Source of the DNA: Phycisphaerales bacterium | GTDB lineage: Bacteria; Planctomycetota; Phycisphaerae; UBA1845; UTPLA1 | DNA: 64,000 bases | Assembly: GCA_020639075.1 (NCBI GenBank) | Contig: JACKHI010000001.1 | Location: forward strand, 620,001 to 684,000 | Reading direction: 5' to 3' | Shown: positions 56,147-64,000 of the stretch, in pieces | Layout: every line of letters begins with the position of its first letter | Position numbering within the stretch: the stretch's first letter is position 1 | Program-made: the position numbers and the translations under genes | Notes under the pieces: model-generated | What the model was told of the DNA's origin: nothing | Databases searched by the model: none | The model's input: the letters and a program-made list of their open reading frames with translations, nothing else

Positions 56147-56992
56147 TCATCCTTTCAGGCCCGATTGGACCACGCCTTTGACAAAGTACTTCTGCAACGC
56201 CAGGAAGAACGCCAGCGCGGGCAGCAGGACGATTACCGCCGCCGCCATCTGAATCGGCCAGTTCGTTCCACCGTAGGACTCCTTGAACATCGACAAGCCG
56301 ACTTCGAGCGTGCGCATTTCGCGCGTGCTCGTCGCCAGCAGCGGCCAGTAGAATTCCGTCCACGTCCAGATGAACCCGAACGCCGCCAGCGTTGCCAGGG
56401 CCGGCCGGGAGGACGGCAATATCACGTGCCACAAGATTCGAAGCTTCGAACATCCATCGAGCTCCGCCGCCTCGTCGAGGCTTCGCGGAATCGACATAAA
56501 GTGCTGCCTGAGCAGGAAAATCCCGAATGCCGTGCTGAGATACGGGTACGGGAAGATCAGGCCTGCGTAGGTATCCAATAGTCCCATGCGCTCGACTGTA
56601 ATGAACAACGGAACGATCATGACGACGGTCGGTACCATCATGGTCAGTGTCACCAGGATGAATAACGCATCGCGGCCGCGGAAACGGAGCCTGGCAAATG
56701 CGTACGCCGCCAGCGAACAGATCGCCAATTGAAACAACACGACACATAACGTGACAAACACGCTGTTGAGCGCCATTCGCACGATCGGCAATTCCGGGAA
56801 TGTCAGAATGAACTCGTAATTGCCGAGTGACCATGACTCGGAATCGAGCAAATCCAACGGCGATGCAATCGCCGCCCGCCTGGGTTGCAGCGAAGTCAGC
56901 GCCATCCAAACAAATGGAAGCACCGTGATCGCTCCCCCTGCAAAGAGGAGTGCGTAGACCGCGGTGAGTTTGATGACCCTCGTTGCACGCAT
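56147..56992 (-). CDS. Carbohydrate ABC transporter permease (MalG type)
   Basis: The product has 281 residues, starting at the ATG at 56992, which sits 8 bases past the stop of the first permease; a longer frame is not supported. Six membrane helices are seen, with the EAA loop EAAELDGCSKLRILWHVILPSSRPALATL. It pairs with the neighbouring MalF-type permease to form the channel of a sugar importer. The transporter ATPase is not in this operon and is probably a shared one encoded elsewhere. Confidence 0.93.
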   Translation of the reverse strand: MRATRVIKLTAVYALLFAGGAITVLPFVWMALTSLQPRRAAIASPLDLLDSESWSLGNYEFILTFPELPIVRMALNSVFVTLCVVLFQLAICSLAAYAFARLRFRGRDALFILVTLTMMVPTVVMIVPLFITVERMGLLDTYAGLIFPYPYLSTAFGIFLLRQHFMSIPRSLDEAAELDGCSKLRILWHVILPSSRPALATLAAFGFIWTWTEFYWPLLATSTREMRTLEVGLSMFKESYGGTNWPIQMAAAVIVLLPALAFFLALQKYFVKGVVQSGLKG

Positions 56993-57000
56993 CGCTTGAC

Positions 57001-57906
57001 TTACGCCGACTCGGCGATCATGTCGGATCGCCGCTTCATCGCCCAGAATTGCAGCAGTGAGATTGTCAGGATGATTGAAAACAGGACGTAGCTCATGGCG
57101 CTCGCCTGTCCGATGTGAAACTTGTGCCAGGCCTCCTTGTAGATATGAAACACGACGACGTCCGTTGCGCGATTCGGACCGCCCTGCGTCATCACGTAGA
57201 TCGGAGTGAAGATCTGCAGCGCCGCAATTGTCGTTGTGACGACGATAAAGAAAGTTGTCGGCATCAACAACGGCAGCGTAACGTATCGGAATCGCTGCCA
57301 GCCGCTGGCGCCGTCCACTCGCGCGGCCTCGTATAGTGTCTCCGGAATATTCTGAAGCCCCGCCAGGAAGATGACCATGCGCGGGCCGAGTCCGTTCCAG
57401 ATAAACAGCAGAACCACAGAGATCATCGGAAATCGTTGCAGGTAGTTCACATCCGTCGCAAACGATGTGCCGAGCAGCGCATTTGCCGAACCAACCAGCC
57501 AGTTCACAAACCCGACGTGCGGCAGCGTGACCCAGATCCAGATCATCGACAACGCGACTTGCGAGCAAACGGACGGAACGTAGAAGATGGTCCGAAAGAC
57601 GCGGATCCCCGGCAATCCGCGGTTCAGCAATACGGCGGCAGCGAGCGCGATCGCGATTCCCAACGGAACGCTCAGCGCCGTAAACACAACAGTGTTCCTG
57701 ATTGCGTTGACGAAGAACGGATCCTCAAGCAATCGCCGGTAGTTATCCCAGCCGACAAACGGTCGATCAGGTTTGAGCAGGTGCCATCGGTGGACGCTCA
57801 GATACGCGGCGACGACCATCGGCAAGAGCGTAAAAACACCGAGGTAGAGCATCGCCGGCCCGACAAACAGGTAACCCGCGACAGACATCGGTCGAGCCGT
57901 TTTCAT
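57001..57906 (-). CDS. Carbohydrate ABC transporter permease (MalF type)
   Basis: The product has 301 residues. The ATG at 57906 overlaps the stop of the binding-protein gene (ATGA), which decides the start. Six membrane helices and the EAA loop EAARVDGASGWQRFRYVTLPLLMPTTFF are present, as in MalF-type permeases. Forms an importer with the MalG-type partner and the binding protein. Confidence 0.93.
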   Translation of the reverse strand: MKTARPMSVAGYLFVGPAMLYLGVFTLLPMVVAAYLSVHRWHLLKPDRPFVGWDNYRRLLEDPFFVNAIRNTVVFTALSVPLGIAIALAAAVLLNRGLPGIRVFRTIFYVPSVCSQVALSMIWIWVTLPHVGFVNWLVGSANALLGTSFATDVNYLQRFPMISVVLLFIWNGLGPRMVIFLAGLQNIPETLYEAARVDGASGWQRFRYVTLPLLMPTTFFIVVTTTIAALQIFTPIYVMTQGGPNRATDVVVFHIYKEAWHKFHIGQASAMSYVLFSIILTISLLQFWAMKRRSDMIAESA

Positions 57907-59267
57907 TGCTGCGACAGCTCCAAGTCGATCAGCCGACAAGTCTTGTGAACGGCATCCGGAACCGGCGTCCCGTTGACGATGTCCTCCATCATTTCGCGAC
58001 CAAGATCTTCCACGACGGCGTACGGTTCGACTCTCGCCCCCCAGGGCCCGCTCGCGAATTCAACTGCGTTGAGAAACGTCCGCTCCTGCTCATCCGACGC
58101 ATAATACTGAGCAACCTCTTTTTGCGCCGAAATGGCCAGCCCCCCGGAGACGCGGACCTTCTGCACCTCGGCGCTCGTCATGAATTTGACGTACTCCCAT
58201 GCAAGTTCGCGTTTCTTCGTCGATCGATTGATTGCGAGGCCCGATTCGTAAACCACAGTCTTGGGTGACGCGGCGTTTGTCGGAAGCATGGCGACGCCGA
58301 AGTCGATTCCGTCGGAGCGATAGTCGATGATCATCCAGTGGCCGGCAATGTGCATTGCGGCGCGACCGGCTCGAAACAGGTCAACGCCGGCGGCCGCCGC
58401 CTCCGAGTGCGTTGGAGCGACGTGGTACTTCGTGATCAAACTGGCGAGAAACTCGACGGCACGAATTGTCTTGTCGCTGTCGAAATACCCTTCCGCATGC
58501 CTTCCGTCGGGGCTCAGAACATCGCCGCCTTCCGTCCAGACCCAGGGGATCCAGAGCGGCATCCAATTGATGAAGTGCATACCGTATTGCTTCTTGCCGG
58601 GCTCTTTGTGATTGTCAATCGTGAGCGCTTTGGCCTTCGCAAGAAAGTCGTCGCAATTCCAGCCCTTCGCGGGATACGCGACTTTGGCCTCATCGAACAG
58701 GCGCTTGTTGTAGTACAATACGATCGGTGTGAAATCGAGCGGTATCGCGAAAAGCTTGTCGCCACGTCGAGCGACGTCCACGACGTTCGTGAAGTAGTCG
58801 TCAAGGCGAAACGAATCGTCTGATTTGATTTCCGGCGTCAGATCCAGGAGCAAGTCGTTGTCAATGAAGACGGATGCGTATGATGCATCGAGATGCATGA
58901 CGTCCGGCGCCTTTTTTGCAACGAACATCATCAGCAACTTGGGAACGTATTGACCTTCACCGGGTATGTTCTCTATCTGAATGCGTACACCGGGATGGCG
59001 GCGCTCGAACTCACTTCGCAACTCGCGCTCCTGCCTCAAGAAGCCGGCATCGATCGATGGCCCCTCCCAATTGGCGACACGCAGGATGATCGCTCCGTCA
59101 TCCGAATCCCGGCAACCTGCCCCCAAACAGCAGGGAAGCAGCGGTCCGATAATAAGCGCTGTCCATGCGCAGACACGTCGATTGGACTGCCGTGATCGAT
59201 ACCATTCGAGCGGCCAATCTGAGCGCAGCTCGCAACATCGTACACGGGATTGCCGACTGAGTCGCAA
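57903..59267 (-). CDS. Extracellular sugar-binding lipoprotein (family 1)
   Basis: The product has 454 residues. The only possible start in frame before the hydrophobic segment is a TTG at 59267, with weak GGAAA before it; an in-frame TAG lies six codons upstream. Residues 34-52 form a lipoprotein signal with lipobox CLGAGC (C52). The mature part is a classical family 1 binding protein (VRIQIENIPGEGQYVPKL, DVMHLDASYASVFIDNDLL, DLTPEIKSD, RAAMHIAGHWMIIDYRSDG, AWEYVKFMTSAEVQKV). It binds oligo- or monosaccharides for the adjacent permeases. It is the first gene of the operon. The uncertain start is an odd point and may hide a sequencing error. Confidence 0.88.
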   Translation of the reverse strand: MRLSRQSRVRCCELRSDWPLEWYRSRQSNRRVCAWTALIIGPLLPCCLGAGCRDSDDGAIILRVANWEGPSIDAGFLRQERELRSEFERRHPGVRIQIENIPGEGQYVPKLLMMFVAKKAPDVMHLDASYASVFIDNDLLLDLTPEIKSDDSFRLDDYFTNVVDVARRGDKLFAIPLDFTPIVLYYNKRLFDEAKVAYPAKGWNCDDFLAKAKALTIDNHKEPGKKQYGMHFINWMPLWIPWVWTEGGDVLSPDGRHAEGYFDSDKTIRAVEFLASLITKYHVAPTHSEAAAAGVDLFRAGRAAMHIAGHWMIIDYRSDGIDFGVAMLPTNAASPKTVVYESGLAINRSTKKRELAWEYVKFMTSAEVQKVRVSGGLAISAQKEVAQYYASDEQERTFLNAVEFASGPWGARVEPYAVVEDLGREMMEDIVNGTPVPDAVHKTCRLIDLELSQQ

Positions 59268-59370
59268 AGTCTGATTTCCACGCTACTTGCGAATTGTATG
59301 TACCGATGCAGGAGTCCCGATTTTTGCTGGAAATCCTCTATAGATAAGGTTAACATAAGGAAGTGAATGA

Positions 59371-59398
59371 AGTCAACGTCGCGGGCGTTTCGCCCGTG
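59371..59398. promoter_or_regulatory. Candidate promoter element and hairpin between divergent genes
   Basis: On the minus strand TTGACT (59376-59371) is a -35 candidate for the carbohydrate operon, followed by an AT-rich stretch. Next to it, at 59380-59398, an 8-bp stem with a TTT loop (CGCGGGCG/CGCCCGTG with one G-U pair) could bind a regulator or fold in the leader of the M24 gene. Visual evidence only. Confidence 0.3.
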
Positions 59399-59424
59399 CG
59401 GATTCAGAGTCGATTTCACATCCA

Positions 59425-60564
59425 ATGACGCCATCGACGGCCATCTCCAAGCATGTTGTAACCGAGCATATTGCACGGTTGTCCGAGGAGCTTTCCCAGG
59501 CCGATGCCGATGGGTACTTCGTGTTTCAATGCTGCAACCTCCTGGGCTTCTTAGGCCTGCCGATCGGGCCAACGGATCGTTTGGTTTGCGGACTCGTCAA
59601 TGTGCAAGGTGCATCAGCGCTGGTTCTTCCCGCATTTGAAGCATCCGCGGCCAACGAGGCGCCTGACGGCTGTCAGATTTTCACGTGGGAAGAACACGAG
59701 GATCAATATGCAGCGCTCGCGGCCGCCGCATCGAGTCTGGGACTCAATTCGGGCCGACTGCTCGTAGACCATCGCACATGGATCGAAGTTCGCGAACGGC
59801 TTCAGGACTACCTGCCTGGAGCGACGCTCGAAACGGATCCCGGACACTTGGATCGAATTCGCATGGTCAAATCGCCAGAGGAGATCGAGGCGATTCGCCA
59901 GGCGTGTGCACATTGCTCCATCGTGTTTGACTATGTGTCCGGCGAACTCCGGGTCGGATCAACTGAAGATCGACTCCATCGAGGAATCGCAGACAGACTC
60001 ATTGAGATTGGCGCGAGCGCGGAAATCGTCCTGGTGCAAAGTGGCCCCAATGGGGCGATTCCCCATCTGCCGACCGGAACTCGACGATTCGAAAATGGCG
60101 ACGCCGTCATTGTCGACTGCGTTTGCCGGCGGCAAGGCTACTGCGGCGACATGACGCGAACCTATCAAATCGGTGAAACGACAAACTTGCTGCAGCGTGC
60201 CTATTCAACAGTTCGGACCGCACATGACGCGGCTATCGACATGATCCGCCCCGGCGTCACAGCAAGTCAGGTCGACGCGACAGCGAGGGCCGTCATCGAT
60301 CGCGCAGGATTCGGCCGCGCATTTCTGCATCGGCTTGGCCATGGGATTGGTCTTGAAGGACATGAAGCCCCCTACATCGTTCAAGGCAGCGATGTCGTCC
60401 TTCAAGCTGGCATGTGCTTCACGGTGGAGCCGGGCATCTATCTGGATCAGTCATTCGGTATTCGCCTGGAAAGTGTCGTCGCCGTCACACCGGGCGGCTG
60501 CGAACTGCTGAGTGACATGACTCCGTTGGATGTCAGCTGCGAACCGATCAATGTAGTTATCTGA
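59425..60564 (+). CDS. M24 family metallopeptidase (Xaa-Pro aminopeptidase-like)
   Basis: The product has 379 residues. Residues 10-130 form the N-terminal creatinase-like domain and 150-370 the pita-bread fold. Metal ligands are seen in VIVDCVCRRQGYCGDMTRTY (two Asp), HRLGHGIGLEGHE (His), TVEPGIY and GIRLESVVAV (two Glu). One difference: the first Asp motif reads DCVC rather than the common D-x-G. It removes N-terminal residues next to proline, or acts as a creatinase-type enzyme. No ribosome site is visible before the ATG. It is divergent from the sugar-binding-protein gene, and shared regulation is possible. Confidence 0.85.
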   Translation: MTPSTAISKHVVTEHIARLSEELSQADADGYFVFQCCNLLGFLGLPIGPTDRLVCGLVNVQGASALVLPAFEASAANEAPDGCQIFTWEEHEDQYAALAAAASSLGLNSGRLLVDHRTWIEVRERLQDYLPGATLETDPGHLDRIRMVKSPEEIEAIRQACAHCSIVFDYVSGELRVGSTEDRLHRGIADRLIEIGASAEIVLVQSGPNGAIPHLPTGTRRFENGDAVIVDCVCRRQGYCGDMTRTYQIGETTNLLQRAYSTVRTAHDAAIDMIRPGVTASQVDATARAVIDRAGFGRAFLHRLGHGIGLEGHEAPYIVQGSDVVLQAGMCFTVEPGIYLDQSFGIRLESVVAVTPGGCELLSDMTPLDVSCEPINVVI

Positions 60565-60692
60565 CACTGCATTCCCCCCTTACTGAGCAGCCGCGCTCTC
60601 GTCGAAATTGCGTCGAATCGCGGTCCGCCCGCTGCGTCATGACATGCCGATTGAGCAATAGGACTTTTTATCGCGAGTCTCAAGAAAAGAAT

Positions 60693-60724
60693 CGGGGTGA
60701 TCGGTACGCTTACCGATCACCCCG
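60693..60724 (-). terminator. Strong intrinsic terminator
   Basis: A perfect 14-bp stem (CGGGGTGATCGGTA paired with TACCGATCACCCCG, loop CGCT) lies about 40 bases past the stop of the quinoprotein-like gene. On the minus strand it is followed by ATTCTTTTCTT, a T-rich run. It also lies downstream of the plus-strand M24 gene and may terminate both. Confidence 0.85.
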
Positions 60725-60766
60725 TCTACACTAGGGAAGGAGTAGGGACTTCAGGACCGACAACGA

Positions 60767-63169
60767 TCAAGGCAACAGGCACTGCACCATGATCTGAATG
60801 TCGTCGCCATCGACGACGTTGTCGTTATTCATATCGTTTCCGGAAAGGAAGTTGCAGACCGGGGCGCCGCCGTTCGCTGCCGTCCAACCTGCTTCGCCCG
60901 ACACGAGACCGGCGGCAAACGGGACAATGTCGGCGGCTGTCAGCACGCCGTCACAATTGGAGTCGCCCTTGACGAACTGGGGCTCCAGCGCGATGAGTTC
61001 CTTCGAATTGGTGTCGAAGAAGTAGATCTTGCCGTCCGGGCCGGCCACGGGACCACCGCGGATCGTGAATCCGTTCTGGCTGTTGATACCTGTATCGTAT
61101 ACGACCATCGGCAGATTCAGGACAGAGTTTTCCGGATCCGTAACCCCCGTTCCCTCGAGTTCGAAGGTCACGTTGGTAATCGTGTACGGCAAACTGTTGC
61201 CGTCGAGATCGATGTCGGGCGCGCCGGACTGAACGCCGTCGACATCGATGACCACCGTGCCGCCGCCGTAGATAATGCTCACAGTCTGCCATTGATCCGC
61301 GATGAGCGCGACGGCATCCGAATCATTGAACCCCTTATGGCTCAGCGTGCCGGAGGAATCCCACTCGATCAACCAGCTATCGCTGAAAGAAGCCCCCGGA
61401 CTCGAGTCGATCCAGAGATTATCCTTGAGGTCCTCTCGATATTGCCGCCAACGGATAACGCGGTAATCACCCGTTGCAGGCGTCGGCAGCGGAATCGTTG
61501 CGCCCTGCCAGCCGCTGTTGTTGCCGTTCGCGTCAATCAGGAGGATCTTGCCGTTCCCGCCGCCTGTCGGATCGTCGGCGACAACCGGCGGCGTATCGCC
61601 CGAAGGTGGCGCACTGTCGTTCAGCCAGCCGCCTTGTCCGGGGATCACGCCGTTGGTGTAAGCCTCAAAATCTTCTGAGAAAACGGATACCAAATTGTCC
61701 AGATCCGGCCCTTCCAGAACCTCGATATCATCGATGTAGGCAGGACCGTCCTCGGCGCCGAGCACCGAGGCGCTTGCATCGAGATTCATGACGACGACAC
61801 GCGCCGTCTTGTCAGGATAGGGTGCGGGGCCGGCATCCGGGCAGAACGGATCAAACGCGTCTTCGTTGACGCGACTGTTCGTGCCGCCGACAGCGATCGA
61901 ATTGCCCGCCTTGTCCATAAGCAACTGTCCAAGGACTCGGAATTCTCCGAACCAGTTCGGCGCACATTCGTCATCCGTGTACTGATATCCATCGACAAGA
62001 AGGTTGCCCGGATTCATCAGGTCTTCCGTGTAGGTGACCATGCCGCCGCGGGCGCCGCCGGCGACAATTCCGTTGTCGTCCCACGACAACGCTCCGAAGT
62101 CATAGAACCCGTGATTGTCGAGCCCCGACGGACCTCGCGCGGCGTAGGACACGCCCGTGAGCGCGTCAAAGCTGTAGCATGTGTTGCCGTAGTCAGCAAA
62201 CGTATGTGTGTAGACTCGATTATTCGCCGGATTGAAAATCGTGTGACCTCGGGACACATGACCGCCGTCGGCCTGCCATTCCTCGGTCGCCGTCATCGCG
62301 ATGGTGTCCACGCGAATTGCAAAGACCTCGCCGACGCCGTCCATACCGGAGCCGCTGCTGGAGTTAACGAAGATGCCGTGGATGCCGGCGCCGAACAGGT
62401 TCGGCGCAAATGCGGTCGTCCCGAACTTGGGACCGCTCACAAACCAGAAAAACGGCGCCCCTGTCGTATCCCAGTCAATCGCGCCCGTCGCTGCATCCAG
62501 CTGATAGACATTGAAATTGAACGAGGCATTGGCTGTGTCTAACTGGCCCACGACGTAGATCTTTCCATTGTAGAGCAATGGCGTCCTCTGGGCGTTGGCT
62601 TCCCATCCAAACGGATGAATGCCGGTTTCGGGAAGAAACGTCTCCCAGATAAGGGCGCCCGTCGTCTTGTTGAACGCGGCGATGACCGGCCGGTTGGAGG
62701 CGTCGGGCGTTGCCGAATTGCCGTCCGTGTATCCGACGCCCGCCCCAAGTGCGTAAATGCGATCCTGTCCGACGACAGGCGACGTGGAATTCCATTGGTT
62801 GCCGAAGACGTAATCGCCGCCCCCACTGCCCTTGGCGACCCATAGTAAGTTGCCGTCCGGATCCACTTTCGCGAGCTTGTTGTTGCCTGCGTTCGTTTTC
62901 CAATAGATGTTGCCGGAAGAATCGAAGGCAATGCCACCCCATCCAGGTGTGCGCTCAAGTCCGAGCGCAAGCGTGTCCAGCCGAAATGCCTCCTGAGCCC
63001 CCGTGCCCGTCCCGAAGATGACCGGGATTTCATCGGATCGCGCTTGCCCCATGAGGTTCGCGTTCTTCATGGCCCAGGGACCATCAAGATTGTCCTGCGC
63101 GGACGCGACGCTGCACACGCCGATCGTCAGTACGACTGTCAAAGCGACGAATCTAGCAAACGGCTTCAT
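60767..63169 (-). CDS. Exported quinoprotein-like propeller with dockerin C-terminus
   Basis: The product has 800 residues; AAAGGAGGAAAAG precedes the ATG. Signal peptide residues 1-24 end VASAQ. Residues about 50-450 are a PQQ-type eight-bladed propeller (AFDSSGNIYWKTNAGNNKLAKVDPDGNLLW, AFNKTTGALIWETFLP, VYQLDAATGAIDWDT). A sandwich domain of about 200 residues (SVFSEDFEAYTNGVIPGQGGW) is inserted before the last propeller part. The C-terminus has two dockerin-like loops (GDSNCDGVLTAADIVPFAAGL near 737 and DMNNDNVVDGDDIQIMVQCLLP at the end). Most of the propeller lacks a clear PQQ-binding set, so redox activity is not claimed. It is followed by a strong terminator. Confidence 0.8.
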   Translation of the reverse strand: MKPFARFVALTVVLTIGVCSVASAQDNLDGPWAMKNANLMGQARSDEIPVIFGTGTGAQEAFRLDTLALGLERTPGWGGIAFDSSGNIYWKTNAGNNKLAKVDPDGNLLWVAKGSGGGDYVFGNQWNSTSPVVGQDRIYALGAGVGYTDGNSATPDASNRPVIAAFNKTTGALIWETFLPETGIHPFGWEANAQRTPLLYNGKIYVVGQLDTANASFNFNVYQLDAATGAIDWDTTGAPFFWFVSGPKFGTTAFAPNLFGAGIHGIFVNSSSGSGMDGVGEVFAIRVDTIAMTATEEWQADGGHVSRGHTIFNPANNRVYTHTFADYGNTCYSFDALTGVSYAARGPSGLDNHGFYDFGALSWDDNGIVAGGARGGMVTYTEDLMNPGNLLVDGYQYTDDECAPNWFGEFRVLGQLLMDKAGNSIAVGGTNSRVNEDAFDPFCPDAGPAPYPDKTARVVVMNLDASASVLGAEDGPAYIDDIEVLEGPDLDNLVSVFSEDFEAYTNGVIPGQGGWLNDSAPPSGDTPPVVADDPTGGGNGKILLIDANGNNSGWQGATIPLPTPATGDYRVIRWRQYREDLKDNLWIDSSPGASFSDSWLIEWDSSGTLSHKGFNDSDAVALIADQWQTVSIIYGGGTVVIDVDGVQSGAPDIDLDGNSLPYTITNVTFELEGTGVTDPENSVLNLPMVVYDTGINSQNGFTIRGGPVAGPDGKIYFFDTNSKELIALEPQFVKGDSNCDGVLTAADIVPFAAGLVSGEAGWTAANGGAPVCNFLSGNDMNNDNVVDGDDIQIMVQCLLP

Positions 63170-63274
63170 CTTTTCCTCCTTTTCAGAATCACGATTCTTG
63201 CAACCGCAACATCACGCCTGTGAGCTCCGAACAAGACTCAATGCGACGTGGATCACATGAGCATTATTGGAGAC

Positions 63275-64000
63275 TCACACACCCCAACCCTTGCGCAATC
63301 GAATTTCCGGATGCCACTGTGCTTCCGCAGCCGTCGCCCCGGTGATCGCGTAAGGATCAATTTCCTTTGGAAAACCGCTGTCGTCGGTGTTACCCGGTCC
63401 GAGCGCTGGATAAACACCGAGCGGCTCGCCGGGAAAAGTCACAAAGATCTTGTTCGTGTCAATGCCCGTCGTGAAATGGCTGAGATCGTACGTTGCAGTT
63501 TCGACGTGCAGGTCCTGCATCAGAAAGTTCCCCTGCCGCCGAACCGAATTCGTCGCCCCGTGCCGATAGCCGGCCGTGTTGTTGTACCATGCGCCGACGT
63601 CAAATGTGCCGAACTTCAAACCGAAACCGGACATGTTGTGGATCCAGTCCCAATAGGCGTCTCCCGCAAGTACGCGACGATCGATGTTCCTTGAACAAAT
63701 TTGTTTGACCGACTCCGTGATCGCTCCATAGGTATACAGGTTGTCCGACATGTGCGCGCCAGACGCCAACGGAATGCTGATGCCGTAGCTATAGTCAACC
63801 CCTGTTGTTCCCGACGATGCAACTCCTTGGCCGCGCGGGAAATTGAACCCCCAGGCCGCACCGCGTTGACGATTCAGCGGATCGGGCTGGCGATCTGAAG
63901 GGCAGTACCCGCCGTCCCATCCGTAGAAATTCCGTTGTTTGAGGGCGTCCATCCACGTTGCAATGATCCGATTGTTGACGGTGCTTCGCTCGCCGTCGTC
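63275..64000 (-). CDS. Pseudopilin-like H-X9-DG/DUF1559 protein (5' end beyond window)
   Basis: The frame is open to the right edge (no ATG needed at 63952), so the N-terminal prepilin part is missing and about 241 residues are visible. WDGGYCPSDRQPDPLN is the CPSD segment seen in planctomycete DUF1559 proteins, and YRHGATNSVRRQGNFLMQDLHVET matches the RHG...N...DGHVE region of the H-X9-DG domain, with Leu in place of the usual Gly (DLH). These proteins carry a type IV pilin-type N-terminal helix and are abundant in Planctomycetota. It precedes the quinoprotein-like gene on the same strand by about 105 bases and may be co-transcribed. Confidence 0.75.
   Translation of the reverse strand, partial: DDGERSTVNNRIIATWMDALKQRNFYGWDGGYCPSDRQPDPLNRQRGAAWGFNFPRGQGVASSGTTGVDYSYGISIPLASGAHMSDNLYTYGAITESVKQICSRNIDRRVLAGDAYWDWIHNMSGFGLKFGTFDVGAWYNNTAGYRHGATNSVRRQGNFLMQDLHVETATYDLSHFTTGIDTNKIFVTFPGEPLGVYPALGPGNTDDSGFPKEIDPYAITGATAAEAQWHPEIRLRKGWGV

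Overview
The window looks like part of the chromosome of a planctomycete-type bacterium, most plausibly of the Phycisphaerae kind. This is inferred from protein content only. Five exported proteins end in paired dockerin-like calcium loops, one locus encodes a pseudopilin of the H-X9-DG type, secreted and cytoplasmic glycosidases are numerous, and one exported giant carries DUF11 repeats. I recognised no rRNA, tRNA, CRISPR array, transposase or phage gene by eye.

Layout. (1) 1-15046 is an envelope-stress and ion-homeostasis block. It holds a PRC-barrel exported protein cut by the window edge, an OmpR-type regulator with its histidine kinase, three small lipoproteins (one with thrombospondin-type-3 calcium repeats), a 49-residue lmo0937-family membrane peptide and an exported protein related to the start of the PRC-barrel protein. 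A plus-strand run follows: cation-chloride-cotransporter-like permease, DUF1003 protein, VIT1/CCC1 transporter, rhomboid-like protein, a P-type H+-ATPase and an SLC13/ArsB-type permease. (2) 15155-22799 holds a giant polytopic membrane protein of about 2034 residues with a zinc ribbon in its middle, and an unrecognised exported protein. (3) 23381-41290 is rich in exported proteins: a GH38-type alpha-mannosidase, a lactonase-like propeller with dockerin loops, a 1700-residue DUF11 protein, and two paralogous trypsin-fold proteins, one of which has lost its catalytic histidine. Two small membrane proteins lie between those paralogues. (4) 41353-44088 encodes a secreted M16 double peptidase. (5) 44382-59267 is a ten-gene minus-strand carbohydrate operon: lipoprotein binding protein, two ABC permeases, GH172 (DUF2961), L-fucose-isomerase-family protein, FGGY pentulose kinase, GH127, a GH38-like enzyme with an altered metal motif, ribokinase and a Gfo/Idh oxidoreductase. 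An M24 aminopeptidase is divergent from it. (6) 60767-64000 holds a quinoprotein-like dockerin protein and the 3' part of a pseudopilin-like gene.

How the genes may work together. The operon pairs a fucose/D-arabinose-isomerase-type enzyme with a D-ribulokinase-type kinase, next to GH172, GH127 and GH38-like glycosidases. This fits capture of arabinofuranosyl- and possibly mannosyl-containing glycans: liberated D-arabinose would be isomerised to D-ribulose and phosphorylated to D-ribulose 5-phosphate. The ABC ATPase and the regulator are not in the window. The first block fits a membrane programme combining proton export, ion transport and calcium- or surface-associated lipoproteins, probably linked to the two-component system. 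These functional links are inference; the family assignments rest on motifs described per entry.
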